Position numbers and translations under genes: made by a program. A stretch of 64,000 nucleotides of DNA, taken from the NCBI GenBank assembly GCA_030522415.1, contig CM060124.1:20641754-20705753 (forward strand), given 5' to 3'. Position 1 is the first letter of the stretch. The number at the start of each line of letters is the position of its first letter. The notes under the pieces were generated by a model. It did no database searches. It was not told the origin of the DNA and saw nothing but the letters and a program-made list of their open reading frames with translations. The DNA comes from Channallabes apus (taxonomy: Eukaryota > Chordata > Actinopteri > Siluriformes > Clariidae). Of this stretch, positions 22,661 to 35,194 are shown piece by piece.

Positions 22661-23570
22661 TACAGGGTCAGGGGATAGGGGGTCTTGGAGCCTCTACTAG
22701 GTGTGCCTAGCACAAATTCTTGCACTCACACTCCAGTCACAGACTACAGTCAGCACTCCTGCCCTCTGACCCAGTCTGGGGCATCCTTGTTTCCTACTGC
22801 TGCTCACGGCCCCATGTGGTCTGCTTATACATTTATGTGTACACAGTTTCACTCAATAACCACAAAAATAGCTTCTATTGCACGGATACAAGAAGTTTCA
22901 GTATGATCCTTATGACAAATAGTTTGTGACTAAGTTTGCCATTATCCGTTTCATGCCTAAGTTTCCACTATTGAACAGTTTGTAACCCCAAAAAAGTGAC
23001 CTTTACGTCAACTAAAACCTAGATCTTGACATACAATTGTACTCTAGACCTCAGAACACACAGTTATAAAAGGGATTTATTTATAGGATTGATTATAGGA
23101 GACAGAAGCCTATCCCAGGAGACTTTGGACACCAGACAGGGTACACCCTGGACCTGTAGATTGCAGGACACACATAAACTCACACACAATATGGGCAATT
23201 TGGTCTTGGACTTTGGAAGGAAATTGTTCAGACACTCTCACTCATTCTCAGTACTGCTTATCCTGTACAGGGTCAGGGGATAGGGGGTCTTGGAGTCTGT
23301 ACTAGGTGTGCCAATTTATAGCAGAGCACAAGGATGTACTTACAGACAGCCCTCCTGCCCTCTGACCCAGTCTGCGGCATCCTTGTTCCCTACTGCTGAT
23401 CATGGCCCCATTTGGTCTGCTTATACAGTTTCACTCAATAACCACAAAAATAGCTTCTATTGCACGGATACAAGAAGTTTCAGTATGATCCTTATGACAA
23501 ATAGTTTGTGACTACGTTTGCCATTATCCGTTTCATACCTAAGTTTCCACCATCGAACAGTTTGTAACAA
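22640..23570. repeat. Composite local duplication (two units)
   Basis: 22643-23085 and 23255-23560 share the same order of blocks: 'actgcttatcctgtacaggg', 'gggggtcttggagcc' (or gtc), 'tgccctctgacccagtctg', 'caataaccacaaaaatagct' and 'gtttgtgactaagtttgcc'. The unit combines a SINE tail fragment with an L2-like 3' UTR fragment also present at 19.64-19.97 kb, and SINE pieces (23087-23235, 23575-23745, minus) lie between and after the units. This points to duplication of an already composite segment rather than two independent insertions. Confidence 0.65.
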
Positions 23571-23574
23571 GAAT

Positions 23575-23745
23575 GCACTCACAGACTTACAGACAGTGGG
23601 AATACCAATCAACCTAATCTGCGTGTATTTGGACTGGAGTAACTGTCAAACTCCATTCTCACAGACCTGAGGTGGGAAACGAACCCTCGACCCTGGAGGT
23701 ACAGGGCGACAATGCTAACCACTGCGCCACCATGCCACCCTATCT
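23575..23745 (-). mobile_element. SINE family 1 head fragment
   Basis: Ends 'gctaaccactgcgccaccat' (complement of the tRNA-like A-box side) and contains 'gaaacgaaccctcgaccctg' (B-box side). Diverged and lacking the tail half. Confidence 0.6.
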
Positions 23746-23760
23746 TCTGTGTGTGTATAT

Positions 23761-24487
23761 ATTGGTGTTGTCAATCGATTAAAACATTTCATAGACTAAT
23801 TATGATTAATCACAATTTAAAAGATTAACAAGATTTACTTGCATAAATTGGATATAAATGTGCAATATTGGAATAAAGAAATGCATGACAAACTGGTTTG
23901 AGGAAAACGGATTATGCGGTTTTATAATATAACAAACATTAACATTTAAAAAAATCTATCTATATCTAAACATCTCCTTTTCAACTTGGCTAGCGCAATT
24001 GCCTAGCACATGCTTTGGCAGAATGTCTTTCTTCTTTTTGTAACACGCCCAGAGTGAAAGAGTGCAGTTGCCAATTGTCATTGATTAGATATGCTGTTAC
24101 ACTGAGGTAGGTGTGGTTGTTTAATGATGTCCAGTGGTCTCCAGTAAGTGCAATAAAAGTTTCTGCCAACTGCATCACTTTTACAGCCTTTTCAGTGTCT
24201 TACATTTGATGTATTTTTGTAAAAATAGTTCCCCTTGAAGGTTGCTTGGGCACACAACTTTTTTGGTTTTATCCAAACGTTGATCTTTTTCACTTACTGT
24301 TCAGCACACCTGTCGATAAGTTGTCTTATTATCCATGTTAAATGTGCCATTATTACCGCGCAGAGATTTATGGAAAGCCATTAGGATCAAACTTGATCAT
24401 ATGATTAATTTGCGCAAGAAAATAGTAAGAGGCTAAAATTCCTAGATTAATTATGTGCTTTAACGCATTAATAATGACAGCCCTAAT
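23761..24487. mobile_element. hAT-like non-autonomous element
   Basis: Left end 'tgttgtcaatcgattaaaa' and right end 'aatgacagccctaatt' are diverged versions of the TAGGGCTGTCA-type termini of fish hAT MITEs. Internal 'gattaatcacaattt' and 'attaattatgtgcttta' fit. No transposase frame. Confidence 0.5.
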
Positions 24488-24518
24488 TAAAGTAAATGTT
24501 ATCACGGAAAACTGTCTG

Positions 24519-25075
24519 GACAGAATTTAATGATTAATTTTTTTTGCTGTACTTACTGTAGATATCTGCCTTTCAGTGCAAGTTTAACCTGCACCATGTG
24601 AAAATCACTAAGTGAAATCCAAATGTTGTGTAAAAGCGATATTGTGAACAGTTCTTGAACTGTTTTATTAATCTACTTTTAAATATGCTACTAATACGCT
24701 ACTACTTGCTCAAAGTAAACAACTTTTCAACAGCTGAAGTGTTACAAGTACAAGTGAATTTTAACGCTGGAGTCGTTTTAAGACAAAACGTAATCTTTAT
24801 CCGATCTTCTTTTTCGATTTCTCATCTATGATTCACTCTCCGATTACCGAAAAGGGTGTGTATTTGGCTGATGATGAAAGAAGTACAACTTAGTGTAAAC
24901 AAGGCATAAAATGCTGTGAGGGATTTTTAAGAAGTTAATTCTACTCCCTTCCTCTTAAACTTACAATATTTTATTTCTTTGTAATAATAAGTGAGGCAGA
25001 GAGTTCTACTGTACAGAAAGACAGGCCGCCATATACAGTATGTGGGCTTCAACCTGAAATAATAATATCACTAAT
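24519..25075 (+). repeat. Unclassified dispersed repeat, copy 2 (upstream of NFKBIZ)
   Basis: Longer counterpart of 15055-15460 in the same orientation. It has extra segments near 24770-24855 and 24915-25000 that copy 1 lacks. No reading frame or terminal repeat was seen. Confidence 0.6.
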
Positions 25076-25179
25076 TACATTAAAGCTAACCAGCTTTACT
25101 TAAGTGTGTCTAAAACCATGTATATGCTGAGTAACAACAGGAATTCTCTAGAACAGAGAGAGAGGCTTCATGGAATAGC

Positions 25180-25409
25180 TCCTTGGGACTGTCCCAAAGC
25201 CCTCGCGCACCAAAGTGCAATTCTAAATTCGATTTGGGACAGGGCCGTTCGTCTTACTCCAGCCCTTTTTGTTTCGCAGTTCAAAGGGGGCGGGGCTTGG
25301 CTTTAACAAAAACACCGCGGTCTGAACATATCGCACTATTTGTCCAGGAGGAACCGTTGGTGTTGTAGCTGACTAACGAGACAAACAGAACCAGAGAACA
25401 CTGATCGCC
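25180..25409 (+). promoter_or_regulatory. NFKBIZ promoter with kB-like palindrome and GC box
   Basis: TTGGGACTGTCCCAA at 25183-25197 is a perfect palindrome around one T; its core GGGACTGTCCC resembles the 11-bp GGG...CCC sites favoured by NF-kB p50/p52 homodimers. A GC box (GGGGGCGGGGC) lies at 25286-25296, about 115 bp before the ATG. Human NFKBIZ is an NF-kB primary response gene, so a kB site here would make sense, but the core departs from the strict 10-bp consensus. Confidence 0.45.
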
Positions 25410-27114
25410 ATGATCATTGACCGAATTTGCGAGGGGTATTCGGGGTTGTTGGACACTGACACGGATGTCATGACAAGTCCGGTCAACCTGTGGTCGTTTT
25501 ACGGATGCTCGTCTCCCGGAAGCGAACCCGGACACGTGTCTCCATGGAAACCGAGCGGAGAGTCCGAAGAAAGCGGAAGTACAGCCGGGAGTCCTCAGCG
25601 CCCCGACAGCAGCTTCACCGCCTGCCAAGGTAGGGGAGATCACGGCCCCGTCCCAAACCGAGCTCTGGGCTCTATCTAGCTAATACAGCTACTGTTAAAT
25701 AATAACACTATAGGTAGTGCACTAAAGTGAACCAGTGCTAAATGATTAGAGTTGTTTATTATTGTTTTGTTGTTTTTGTGATTTTTTTAAAAACTTATTG
25801 TGACAATAATAATTATTAATTATTAATAATTAGTGTTATTAATATTAATTATAGTTGTATTAACAATTAGTGTATACATAAATATTTTAGTGTGTCTATA
25901 TATAATTTATTTCATTATTTAAAATTATTATTATTATTGTTGTTGTTGTTGTTGTTGTTTGATGTTTTTTATATATACACACACTCAAAATAATATTTCG
26001 GCTACTTATGATTTATATTTCTTTGTTTTAAAGTTGAAGCTCAAGTGATTTCCTGGCTGCCGAGTCCACGATACCAGGGAGTGCGTGTGAAAAACACGGT
26101 AAAAGAGCTCATTATGCAGAGACGTAACAGTGAAGTACAGGCAAGAGCTTAATTTTAGGTTATAAAACTCTTGTAGTCTTGTTTGTTCCTATTTGTTTCC
26201 TAAAGGATGTTCTGAAATTAATTATTTCGCCTCTTTGCAGGTGCAGCCAAATAAGAATGACATTGAATTCCCAGGTAATTATTACTTTTAGTCTAATTTT
26301 TTTTAAAGAACTAAAAAAAAATGCTAATGACCCACAGTGATTAATTGTATTTATTTGTTGTGTTTACATTTTAGCCATAACTGTTTTGCTTCAGAATGGA
26401 AAAAGAGCCTCTGAGAACGCCTCACCTCACTGCACCACTAAAAGACCTGCCACAGAACACAACAATGTTCTGGTAATCATTTCTACCTGATACCTTTAAT
26501 CACTACTCATTTCAAAAACAATAATTTTAATCAAAAGCTCTTTGCCTTTTGAAATTTTGTGACTTCTGAGATCAATATCTTTGTTGATCTCCAAATTCAT
26601 TATTTTTGCTTTTTCTCCCAGTCTCCATATCTCCCAACTGAGAACATCCTGAAGGAGCAAAACATCTATGAGGAACTCGATGACATCTTAAGGAACACAG
26701 GGTTGTCTATCGACTCTGTGAAGGTGCAGGGCATTCCGATATCGATCTGCCACCCACCTCAAGGCACACAAGAAGCACTACCTTCCCTCTACTCTACCAC
26801 TACCGCGTCCAGTCCGCTTTATAACAGCTGCCAGCCTTGTCAGGTTACAGAGAGCCCATACTCGTCTCCATTCCAGAGACTGAGCCCACAGCATGGATTT
26901 GGGCCCAGTATGAATACAGCTCCTCCCATGTCCTTTTTCCAGTGGCAGATCGAGCAAGAGGAGAAGAAACTGGCTGGGTTGAGCCCACTGGATCTCGTCT
27001 CCAGGGACGGGGATGGAGATACGTAAGTGTGGAGCTTTTCCTAAAGTATGGAACTGAAATGAAAATCAAACCAAAAAAACAAACCATGAATCGGCCAAGA
27101 TTTTTTATTTAATA

Positions 27115-27186
<72 letters not shown>

Positions 27187-30100
27187 TTAATTAAAAAAAA
27201 TTTTCACGTGAGGTTATTTTTATTTGACTGTTCTGTTTGTTTGGCAGGTTCCTTCACATTGCAGTGGCTCAAGGGAGACGAGCCCTAGCTTACGTGCTTG
27301 CCAGAAAAATGTATGATATCGGCATGCTTGACGTCAAAGAGCATAACAACCAGGTTGGACTTTTACTTTCACATAAAACACTCCTAGTATTTATTAACCT
27401 TTATATTCTGTATGTAAGTATTCGGTGTGACAGTAAAGCCTTTCAATTAAATAATTCCAACATCTGACGTTAAAGGTGGTTAAACAGGATATTTTTTTCC
27501 AGAGTGCGTTCCAAGTAAGCGTGGCAGCCAACCAACATCTCATTGCACAAGATCTTCTTTCAATTGGAGCCACGGTAAACACTGCGGACTGTTGGGGCCA
27601 CTCCCCGCTTCACGTGTGCGCTGAAAAAGGACACACTCTGATTCTACAGGTGAGCTCCGCTCCACCCTTAATGCCGTTTCCGATAAATGAAGCGAAGGAA
27701 ATTCCACGCACAGGTCACCCACAGAAACCTGTAACACGCGCATATGTTTTCTCATTGGTTAAAGCAAACAAAAAGTTAATGATCCCAAAGGTTAATTTGC
27801 AGATAAGAATTCTAGCAAGCCGTGAACACACTCGCCTTGTCAAACATGACTGTTAAGCAAGCACGACAGAACACGCAGACTGTCTCAAGAGTATACAACA
27901 ACATGGTCAACACCTCTGTGTGAGATCATATACACAGATCACGGGAATGCCACATAACCTTCGTCTGGTAATAAACTGTGCTGTTATGTAATGAAGAAAA
28001 GTGCATATGGTGAAATTTTTCTCTAAGAAAATGTTTGGGAGAAGCGTTTGTGTAGATCTACAGTTCTCCCTCTTTCTTTAAATACAGTTATGAATTTTTA
28101 TCTTCAATAAGAAAAAACAAAAAACTCACCAAAAAAAAAAAAAAAAAACTTTCTGGCGCCAAGTACTTTCTGTTTTTTTTTTTTTCACTCAGTGTCATGG
28201 GAAGTTTTATTTTGTCTAATTAACGTCAAGATAGAAAAAAAAGAGAAGCTGGCAAAAAGGAAACGACTTTACAACCTACAGTACAGCTGCTAAAATATAA
28301 GTTTTTAACAGGAAGTCTTTAGTTTCACAGATGTTCAACAACATTCATAAAAAGTTAGCAGTAAGCTTTAAAATCAACCACTCTGGGCTGTTCCTTTGTT
28401 AGAAAATAATAAATGACAGTGATTTAATGTGATTCATTATTTATTTTACAGATAGAGAAATTATTATAGGATTTATCCCACCATGGTTGTACAAATGGGA
28501 ATAAATACAAAAGTCACCATGGTCCCTATTTGGATTACAAAGGTTGCTAGATGGATGGAATATAGGATTTAATTAGTGTGTAGGTCTTCAAACCATAATG
28601 CATTGAAGGATTAAATGACATTCGAACATACATAAATTTAGTATGATTGTAAATCTTATATAATTCACATAGGTCTTCACATTAACACATAAAAATTGTT
28701 TTATTAATTCTTATTAAAGCTTATATGGTTCTACTCAAAATATTTAAATAGACATAAAGTTTTTGTTTCTGACTTATTATTAGCTAATTAAAACATTTTC
28801 AGCCATCAAACCTGTTTTCAATCTCCCATTTTTTGACACTCTTTGACTTGATTTACTTCTTTTTTTTTTTTTTTGTGGTTGTGAGTGCTAAACAACTTCC
28901 TTCTACTAACTTACATTCATTTCCTTAAACTAGAAGTCTAAAATTCCCCGTATCCTGCAAAACAGGTTCTAGAGCACAACTCCTTTTTTGATAAAGCTGA
29001 TTTACAGACAAACATCTCAACAGTGCTGTCAACTATTAACTGAGCTTGGCACGCAAACATGGTAAACCGTAATCCTTAATGCTTCATTTGTTGCCCACAA
29101 AGAAACAAATAACAGAGGAAGGTACAGGGTACATACTGTACAGTACTGGGCATGCCCTATGGATCTACTTAGCTTTTACAGCTGGTATAACATATCAGAA
29201 CTGGTATTGCTTATTAGAGTTGCAAAAAGATTTTTAAAATTAAATCCTTTGTGACTGTGTGTCTGTGCAGGCCATCCAAAAAGCTATGCAGAATAGTGGC
29301 CTGAAGGTGAACATTGAGGCCGTCAACTATGATGGTGAGGATCACTTTTTCCATTCCACTTTGACACGATCATATTTAGGCCAGAAAACATGTGTATACA
29401 GATTATAATACATGCAATGATTATGTTATTGGTTACATCCATCAATTGAAAGTAGTTGCTAACGTAAAGCTGGCAAATATGACTAGCTAAACTAAACGAA
29501 ATATGAAATCTAAACAATTATCTATATAATTATAATACTGATTTAAACTACAATCATAATTAGAATTTTCTATAATTAAGCCTTTAGAATACAAGACAGC
29601 ATATTCTATAATGATGATAACGTAATATATATGATGATTTATTGGCAGTGTGATCAATTTCCATTAAAACAATCATAATTTATAGACACATTAAATTCTG
29701 AATAGTTTTCACACGTGACCATAAGTCTTCCTTGTTTTTCTCCTGTGACTTAGGCCTTACAGCTCTACACGTGGCCGTCATGACCCACAATGCAGTGGTG
29801 CAGGAGTTGAGCCGTATATCGGCACCTCAGTCTCCCCAAACCGCAGCTCTGATGCAGAAGAGGAAGCTGCTCGGGGAATGCATCAGCACTCTCCTGGTTA
29901 TGGGTGCCTCTTATGGTACAAAGGTGAGCTGGCATTATTGTTTCATTGTAAAATATCTATATTAAATCTTGTGCTCTCCTGGATTTTCACACTTACATTT
30001 TTTTTTTTTTTGCAGGATCGCAAAAGCGGGCGCACGGCCCTACACATGGCTGCTGATGAGGCCAACGTTGAGCTTTTGCGTCTTTTCCTGGACCAGCCGG

Positions 30101-30933
30101 ACTCTCTTTCCTTCATCAATAACAAGGTGAGACAGGGCTATCATAATGTCTTTTGGGTCTATATTATATAGTATAAAGTCTATACCATAGTATGCAGATA
30201 AATGTTTTTGCTCATGTGATGCCCCTGATTCTGATGAATAGCATCAGAATTATTTATTTATTTATTAATTAATCATGAGAAACATTCAGTCATGGGACAC
30301 CAGTCAACCACATTGCACACACACACACACAAACATACTCTACACTCATTTTCCTAGGGGCGATTTAGAGTAGCTAATCCAACTATTGGCATGTTTTGGG
30401 AAAAGACCAGAAAAGCCCTGGGAAACCCACACACACATTCAAAACTCCACATAAACAATAATCAAACCAAGAACCCTGTAGCTCCCATCTGAGAACTAGG
30501 TCAAGCATTAACTGTACGAAGATACTTGTTTAGCCATATTGTGTCTTTTGTTGTGGAAAGCATATAACTTAAAATCAAATCCACTCTTCTCAGGCATATA
30601 ATGGCAACACTGCACTACACATGGCTGCCGCGCAAAATGGCCGCCAGGCGCAGGCACATGCCGTCCAGCTCCTGATGAGAAGAGGAGCTGATCCAAGCGC
30701 CAAGAACCTGGAGAACGAGCAGCCCATTCAGCTAGTGCCTGAGGGTCCTGTCGGGGATCAGGTGAGCATCGGATACAAGCTGGGGTTAACACAATGCTGT
30801 ACAATTCAGCGTTAGCTTGTAGTAAATATTCGTAATCAGTATTTATTAGAAGATTCATCTTTTTCTACTTTTTCTTTAGGTGAGAAGGATTCTGAAAGGC
30901 CGTGGCCCGCAGGTTCGCTCCTGCTTGCTGTAG
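25410..30933 (+). CDS. nfkbiz: NFKBIZ, nuclear IkB-zeta (12 coding exons)
   Basis: Exons: 25410-25629, 26034-26140, 26241-26274, 26375-26472, 26622-27022, 27248-27353, 27503-27649, 29271-29334, 29754-29923, 30016-30126, 30594-30761, 30880-30933; 1680 nt, 559 aa (human long form about 718). Residues 89-100 (GVRVKNTVKELI) match the conserved N-terminal motif. A bipartite nuclear signal is likely at 130-144 (KR then TKR). Residues about 283-545 form the ankyrin repeats (TFLHIAVAQGRRAL, SPLHVCAEKGH, RTALHMAADEAN, NTALHMAAAQNG). The C-terminus DQVRRILKGRG aligns with human DQIRRILKGKS-type ends. IkB-zeta binds p50 in the nucleus and modulates secondary NF-kB genes. The exon 2 donor appears to be GC; a GT donor 6 nt upstream would also keep frame. 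The region between the NLS and the ankyrins is much shorter than in human. Confidence 0.95.
27120..27182. repeat. (TA)n microsatellite in NFKBIZ intron 5
   Basis: About 31 TA units, ending 65 bp before exon 6. Confidence 0.95.
27650..29270. other. NFKBIZ intron 7
   Basis: Longest intron of this gene. It has A/T homopolymers (28131-28148, 28175-28185, 28860-28875) and no repeat family I can name. Confidence 0.6.
30285..30500 (-). repeat. Possible ancient SINE in NFKBIZ intron 10
   Basis: Contains (CA)n followed by 'ggcgatttagagtagctaat', 'gggaaacccacacaca' and 'ccaagaaccctgtag', a layout like the complement of a tRNA-SINE body, but strongly decayed. Confidence 0.35.
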
Positions 30934-31800
30934 TAAGACCAATCTCGCCCGATCTCCGTCCTTCAGAAACACTGTCAGTCAGGCAGTCCGGTCTGTGTAT
31001 AGTCTTATTTGCCAGTATAAGGCAGATGTCAGTTGTTTCTATGAAACAAAGTTATCATTGTTCACTACTGTGTAGTAAAAGAGAAAAGAAAGTTGAGCCC
31101 AGAGTTTGTAGTACAGGAATTAAATAGGAATGAATAGATGCAATGACAATCAAAAAACTCTGTGACATCTCTGGGCTCTGGTGGGTAAAGGTTTGGTTTT
31201 TTTTGTTAATTCTGATCATTATGTAGTCAGCATGTGTACTGCTGTTATTTTGTTTTATTTAATCAAATTTCCAAGAGAATGTTGGTGGAAAGCTGTACAG
31301 GGAAGTACAAAGTTCACTGCTATCAGCGTGATTAAGCATCGCTTAGTCATCAGACTTCAACTTTTCGTCAGCTTCCTCATTTCTGTAATGTACTCTTTAT
31401 CCTAAAGCATAAGCGAAATGACCTTTCAGCACGTCGACCTTGACGTTATACTGTATATTCAGATATTTTCAGATTTGCAGGTACCTGTTTCAACACGGCT
31501 ATTTTATGTGTGCGTGGAAAGTGTTCAAAGCATAATTCTGAAAGCATTCATGATGCCTTATGTGTGTCATAGAATTTTATTTTATGATCTTTGGCATGCA
31601 AACATGTTAAACTTCTCATGACTGTTAACGAGTAAGTTTTTCTGTGTGTAAGTAAGTAAATAAGTAAGTACTTTTTAACAGATTATCTTAACATCTTGAT
31701 TGGTGATGGGGTTACAAAGTATGTCTAATAGACAAAAAGTTTTCCTTGACATGTATAAATGATGGTGAAGGGAATCTTAAATAAAGGACAAATTACACAA
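30934..31800 (+). other. NFKBIZ 3' untranslated region
   Basis: Non-coding sequence from the stop to AATAAA at 31780-31785. The mammalian transcript is regulated through 3' UTR stem-loops (Regnase-1/Roquin); I could not confirm an equivalent by eye. Confidence 0.55.
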
Positions 31801-32250
31801 ACCTCACGTGTTCTTTGTCATGATGTGTACTGTATATTGGTTTACTGTATTAGAACACAATCCCTTTTATGCATTAAGGGGAGCTAGCACTAGGCTAGGT
31901 CAGATATAAACTCATGGGAAAAGGAAAGCAGCAAAGGTTCTTTGTAAAGTAAAAGTTTCATAGCTTTCTAATAATAATAATAATAAAAATAAATTATAAA
32001 TGGGTTTTCCGTATTGTCTGCAGGCAGGGATCACTTTCATTGTGAAATTAATACAGATTATTTCCTGAATGTTCACATAGCAACTATTTAAATAGTTCAC
32101 ATAGTAACTATTTTAAAAAAATGCACATAGTTAAACTAGTTAATTTTTGGCTAATACCAAATGGCTAGTAGTTTCACAGGGAGTCACTAGCCTAGCTAAC
32201 CTACAATTCAGCTAACAGATGAAAACTGGGATAAGACTTTCATGAAATTA

Positions 32251-33366
32251 CAGTGCCTTGCAAATGTGTTGTCACGTTAAAACTATGAATGTGAATACAT
32301 TTTGTTGGGATCTTAAGTGGCACATTGTGCCAATTGTGAAGTGTAGGGAATTTTTTTTTACACATAAAAATCTGAAAAGTGTGGCGCACATTTGCACATC
32401 TAGAGAGTGTCATTTTTGCCCATTCTTCTATTACAAAATAGCTCAAGCTCAGTCAGATTGGATCTACAGTATGTACAACAATTTCTAAGTCTCACCACAG
32501 ATTCTCAATTGGATTTAGGTGTGGATTTTGACTGGGTCATTCTAACATAAATATGCTTTGATCTAAACCATTCCATTGTAACCCTGGCTATATGTTTTGG
32601 GATAGTGTCCTGTCCCCATCAACTAAGACCAGCTTTCCTGTCCCTGCTGAAGAAAAGCATCCCTGATGCTGCCACCACCGTGCACAGTTTTAGTTTTCCA
32701 CCACACATACTGTAGCATTTTGCATTTATGTAACCAGAGCACCTTCTTCCACATTTTTGCTTTGTCCCTCACATGGCTTGTCACAAATTGCAAAAGGGAC
32801 TTCTTATGGCTTTCTTTCAACAATAATTTTCTTTTTGTGACGATTCCATAAAGGCCAGAATTGTGCACAACTATAGTTGTCCTGTGCTTCTCTGATAATT
32901 GCTGTCCTTGCTTGTCCGGTCAGTTTAGGTTAGGTTTGCAGTTGTGCCATACTATTTCCCTTTTTTTGATGATGGATTGAACAGTGCTCCATGAAATATT
33001 TTTTAGAACCTAATCCTTCTATAAACTTCTTCATTTTTATCCCTGACCTTTGTGGTGTGTTGCTTGGACTTCATGATGCTATTTGGTTACTAATGTTCTC
33101 TAACAAACCTCTGAGGGCTTCACAGGACAGCTGAATTTATACTGAGATAAAATGACACACAGGTGGACTCTAATTACGAAGTAGGTATAATGAATTTTAG
33201 TTAGAGGAATACAAATGCATGGGCTGAATACAAATGCATGCCACACGTTTAAGTTTTAAAAAAAAACATTTTATATTTTTCTCCCCAATCCACAATTATG
33301 TGCCACTTTGTGTGTTGGTCTATCACTTAAAATCCCAATAAAATACATTTACGTTTGTAACTTAAA
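32251..33366 (-). mobile_element. Decayed Tc1-like element
   Basis: Starts CAGTGCCTTGCAAATGTGTT, a typical Tc1-like end. Phrases of a transposase gene follow in complement ('gaccagctttcctgtccctg', 'ccagagcaccttcttccaca', 'gggcttcacaggacagctg'). The right end ('aaaatacatttacgtttgta') matches the subterminal block. Numerous stops; no usable transposase. Confidence 0.7.
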
Positions 33367-34186
33367 GGCATTGTTTTTCACTCATGAGTGTTAGGAACAT
33401 TAGCAGTAACATTTGCATACTTCCTGTAAGGAAGAGATTTATATATATTCTGTTCTTACTCTTCCTCTTTTCATTGTGTGTGCCTTCGCTACTGCTCAGG
33501 AATACAGTTACTTCTGCATGCTTGAGAAGACATGGAGGGTGGACTCTCTCACAGGGGCGGTGGGGCAATGAATCATGAAAGCCAACCACTTTAAAATGGT
33601 TTATAACATTTAATAATGTTAGTTAAACATTATTGAGGTGGTTCCCACCCATAAATTATGCATAGAACATTCACTCACAGAACATAATACACTCAGACTT
33701 GACTTTATTTATAGGATGACTTTTTTTGCAGTTTGTAGTTTGTAAAGATGTATCCAAAGATGGCATGCACTGTAAATAAGATCAGGTAAAGACTAATACC
33801 TAATACTTCAAGCAAGTTTTATTGATTTATTATTATTATTATTATTATTATTTTTTAATGGTTTGATTGGTGATTTCCTGCATCATATTTAATATAAAGA
33901 CAGATCCTTTTGGCTATGCTTTTCCCATACTCTGTGGATCCCTGGACCTGACACTGAGACCCACTAATCTAATCATTACACCGAATGAGCAACAAAACTG
34001 TTAGTTTTAATGGATCACCTTTTAGAGAGAATAGGAAAATAATCTGAGCATAAAAAACAAGTTAGAAAAACAAGGTCGGGTTTATCAGTGTGATCGCACC
34101 TAATCTTTGCACGGTAGCATTGTGGCATTCATCTAACATTAGCTGGGTGCCAACTTCCTCCTGATAGTATTAAAATGTTTTTGCGA

Positions 34187-34249
<63 letters not shown>

Positions 34250-34984
34250 AAAAAAATTTATTTGTTTTGACTACTTTTTTTATCTCATAATTTGTCTTCA
34301 TCACATAATGAAAAGTTTTTAAAAGCCTGAAAAAAAAACCCAGACCTACAGTAGTTCTTGTAAAAGTTTTGTCTGATCGCATCTGCTGGTCCGAGACATG
34401 ATGTCTCATGATTTTATAATATCACTGCCCTATGGAGATCATACCATCATACCATTTGCTAAATATAGTTCTCTAAAAGTGGTTCTTTATTTACAGATGT
34501 AAAATGAAGAAAACAGCAATGCTATCTGAGAAAGTACTGTATATTGGACAGGTGCCCAAACCCTTATCCTGGATCCCTGTCTTTCACATTTAGAATATTA
34601 AGTGTTTTCTGTCACATCTGACAATATTTTGTATGTGTTTTGCAACTAATATTGTAGTAGGGTTCGTCAAATGACCTCTGCAGCACTTGCAGGCATCAAC
34701 GGGATAATTTGTCTTGTTTAAGTCTGTCTTATATGTACATTATCATTGGGCATGGTCGTTATATGTTATAAACACGAGTACACTGTAAATAATTTAGGCT
34801 GAATTCCACAACTCTGGTTCGATGCAAAAATTCCTATGATGCTATTTCTGGGGAAAGAAAAGAGTTAAATTTGCGTTAATACATAATATCGTGTGCAAAG
34901 CAATAAAAATATAAAAATTATACTGCATAAAGTCCTATTGTACTGCATTTATATGCACCTCGATTTTGATTTTTGATAGACTTG
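33367..34984. other. Intergenic, little recognised
   Basis: AT-rich, with an (ATT)n run at about 33828-33852 and a (TA)n microsatellite at 34190-34246. No credible exon seen. Confidence 0.4.
34190..34246. repeat. (TA)n microsatellite
   Basis: About 28 uninterrupted TA units. Confidence 0.95.
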
Positions 34985-35155
34985 AAAAAAGCCTCACACA
35001 CAAGCTTGGCACATGTTTTATTCCGTATACCCTCCCTCCCATTTTATCTGGGCTTGGGAATGACACTGCATCCAGTGGCTGAGGTTTGGGCATTGGCTGG
35101 GAATTGGCTGGGAGCATGGGAGGCGAGAGACCTACCACTGAGCCACCAATGCCCC
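34985..35155 (-). mobile_element. SINE family 2 fragment
   Basis: In complement: 'gggcattggtggctcagtgg' (tRNA-like head), 'cccagccaatgcccaaacc' and 'atgtgccaagcttg', the same order as the family 2 copy at 45.16-45.40 kb. Confidence 0.6.
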
Positions 35156-35194
35156 CCTTTAACTATAAACACCCATCACCAAACTTCTTGTGTT

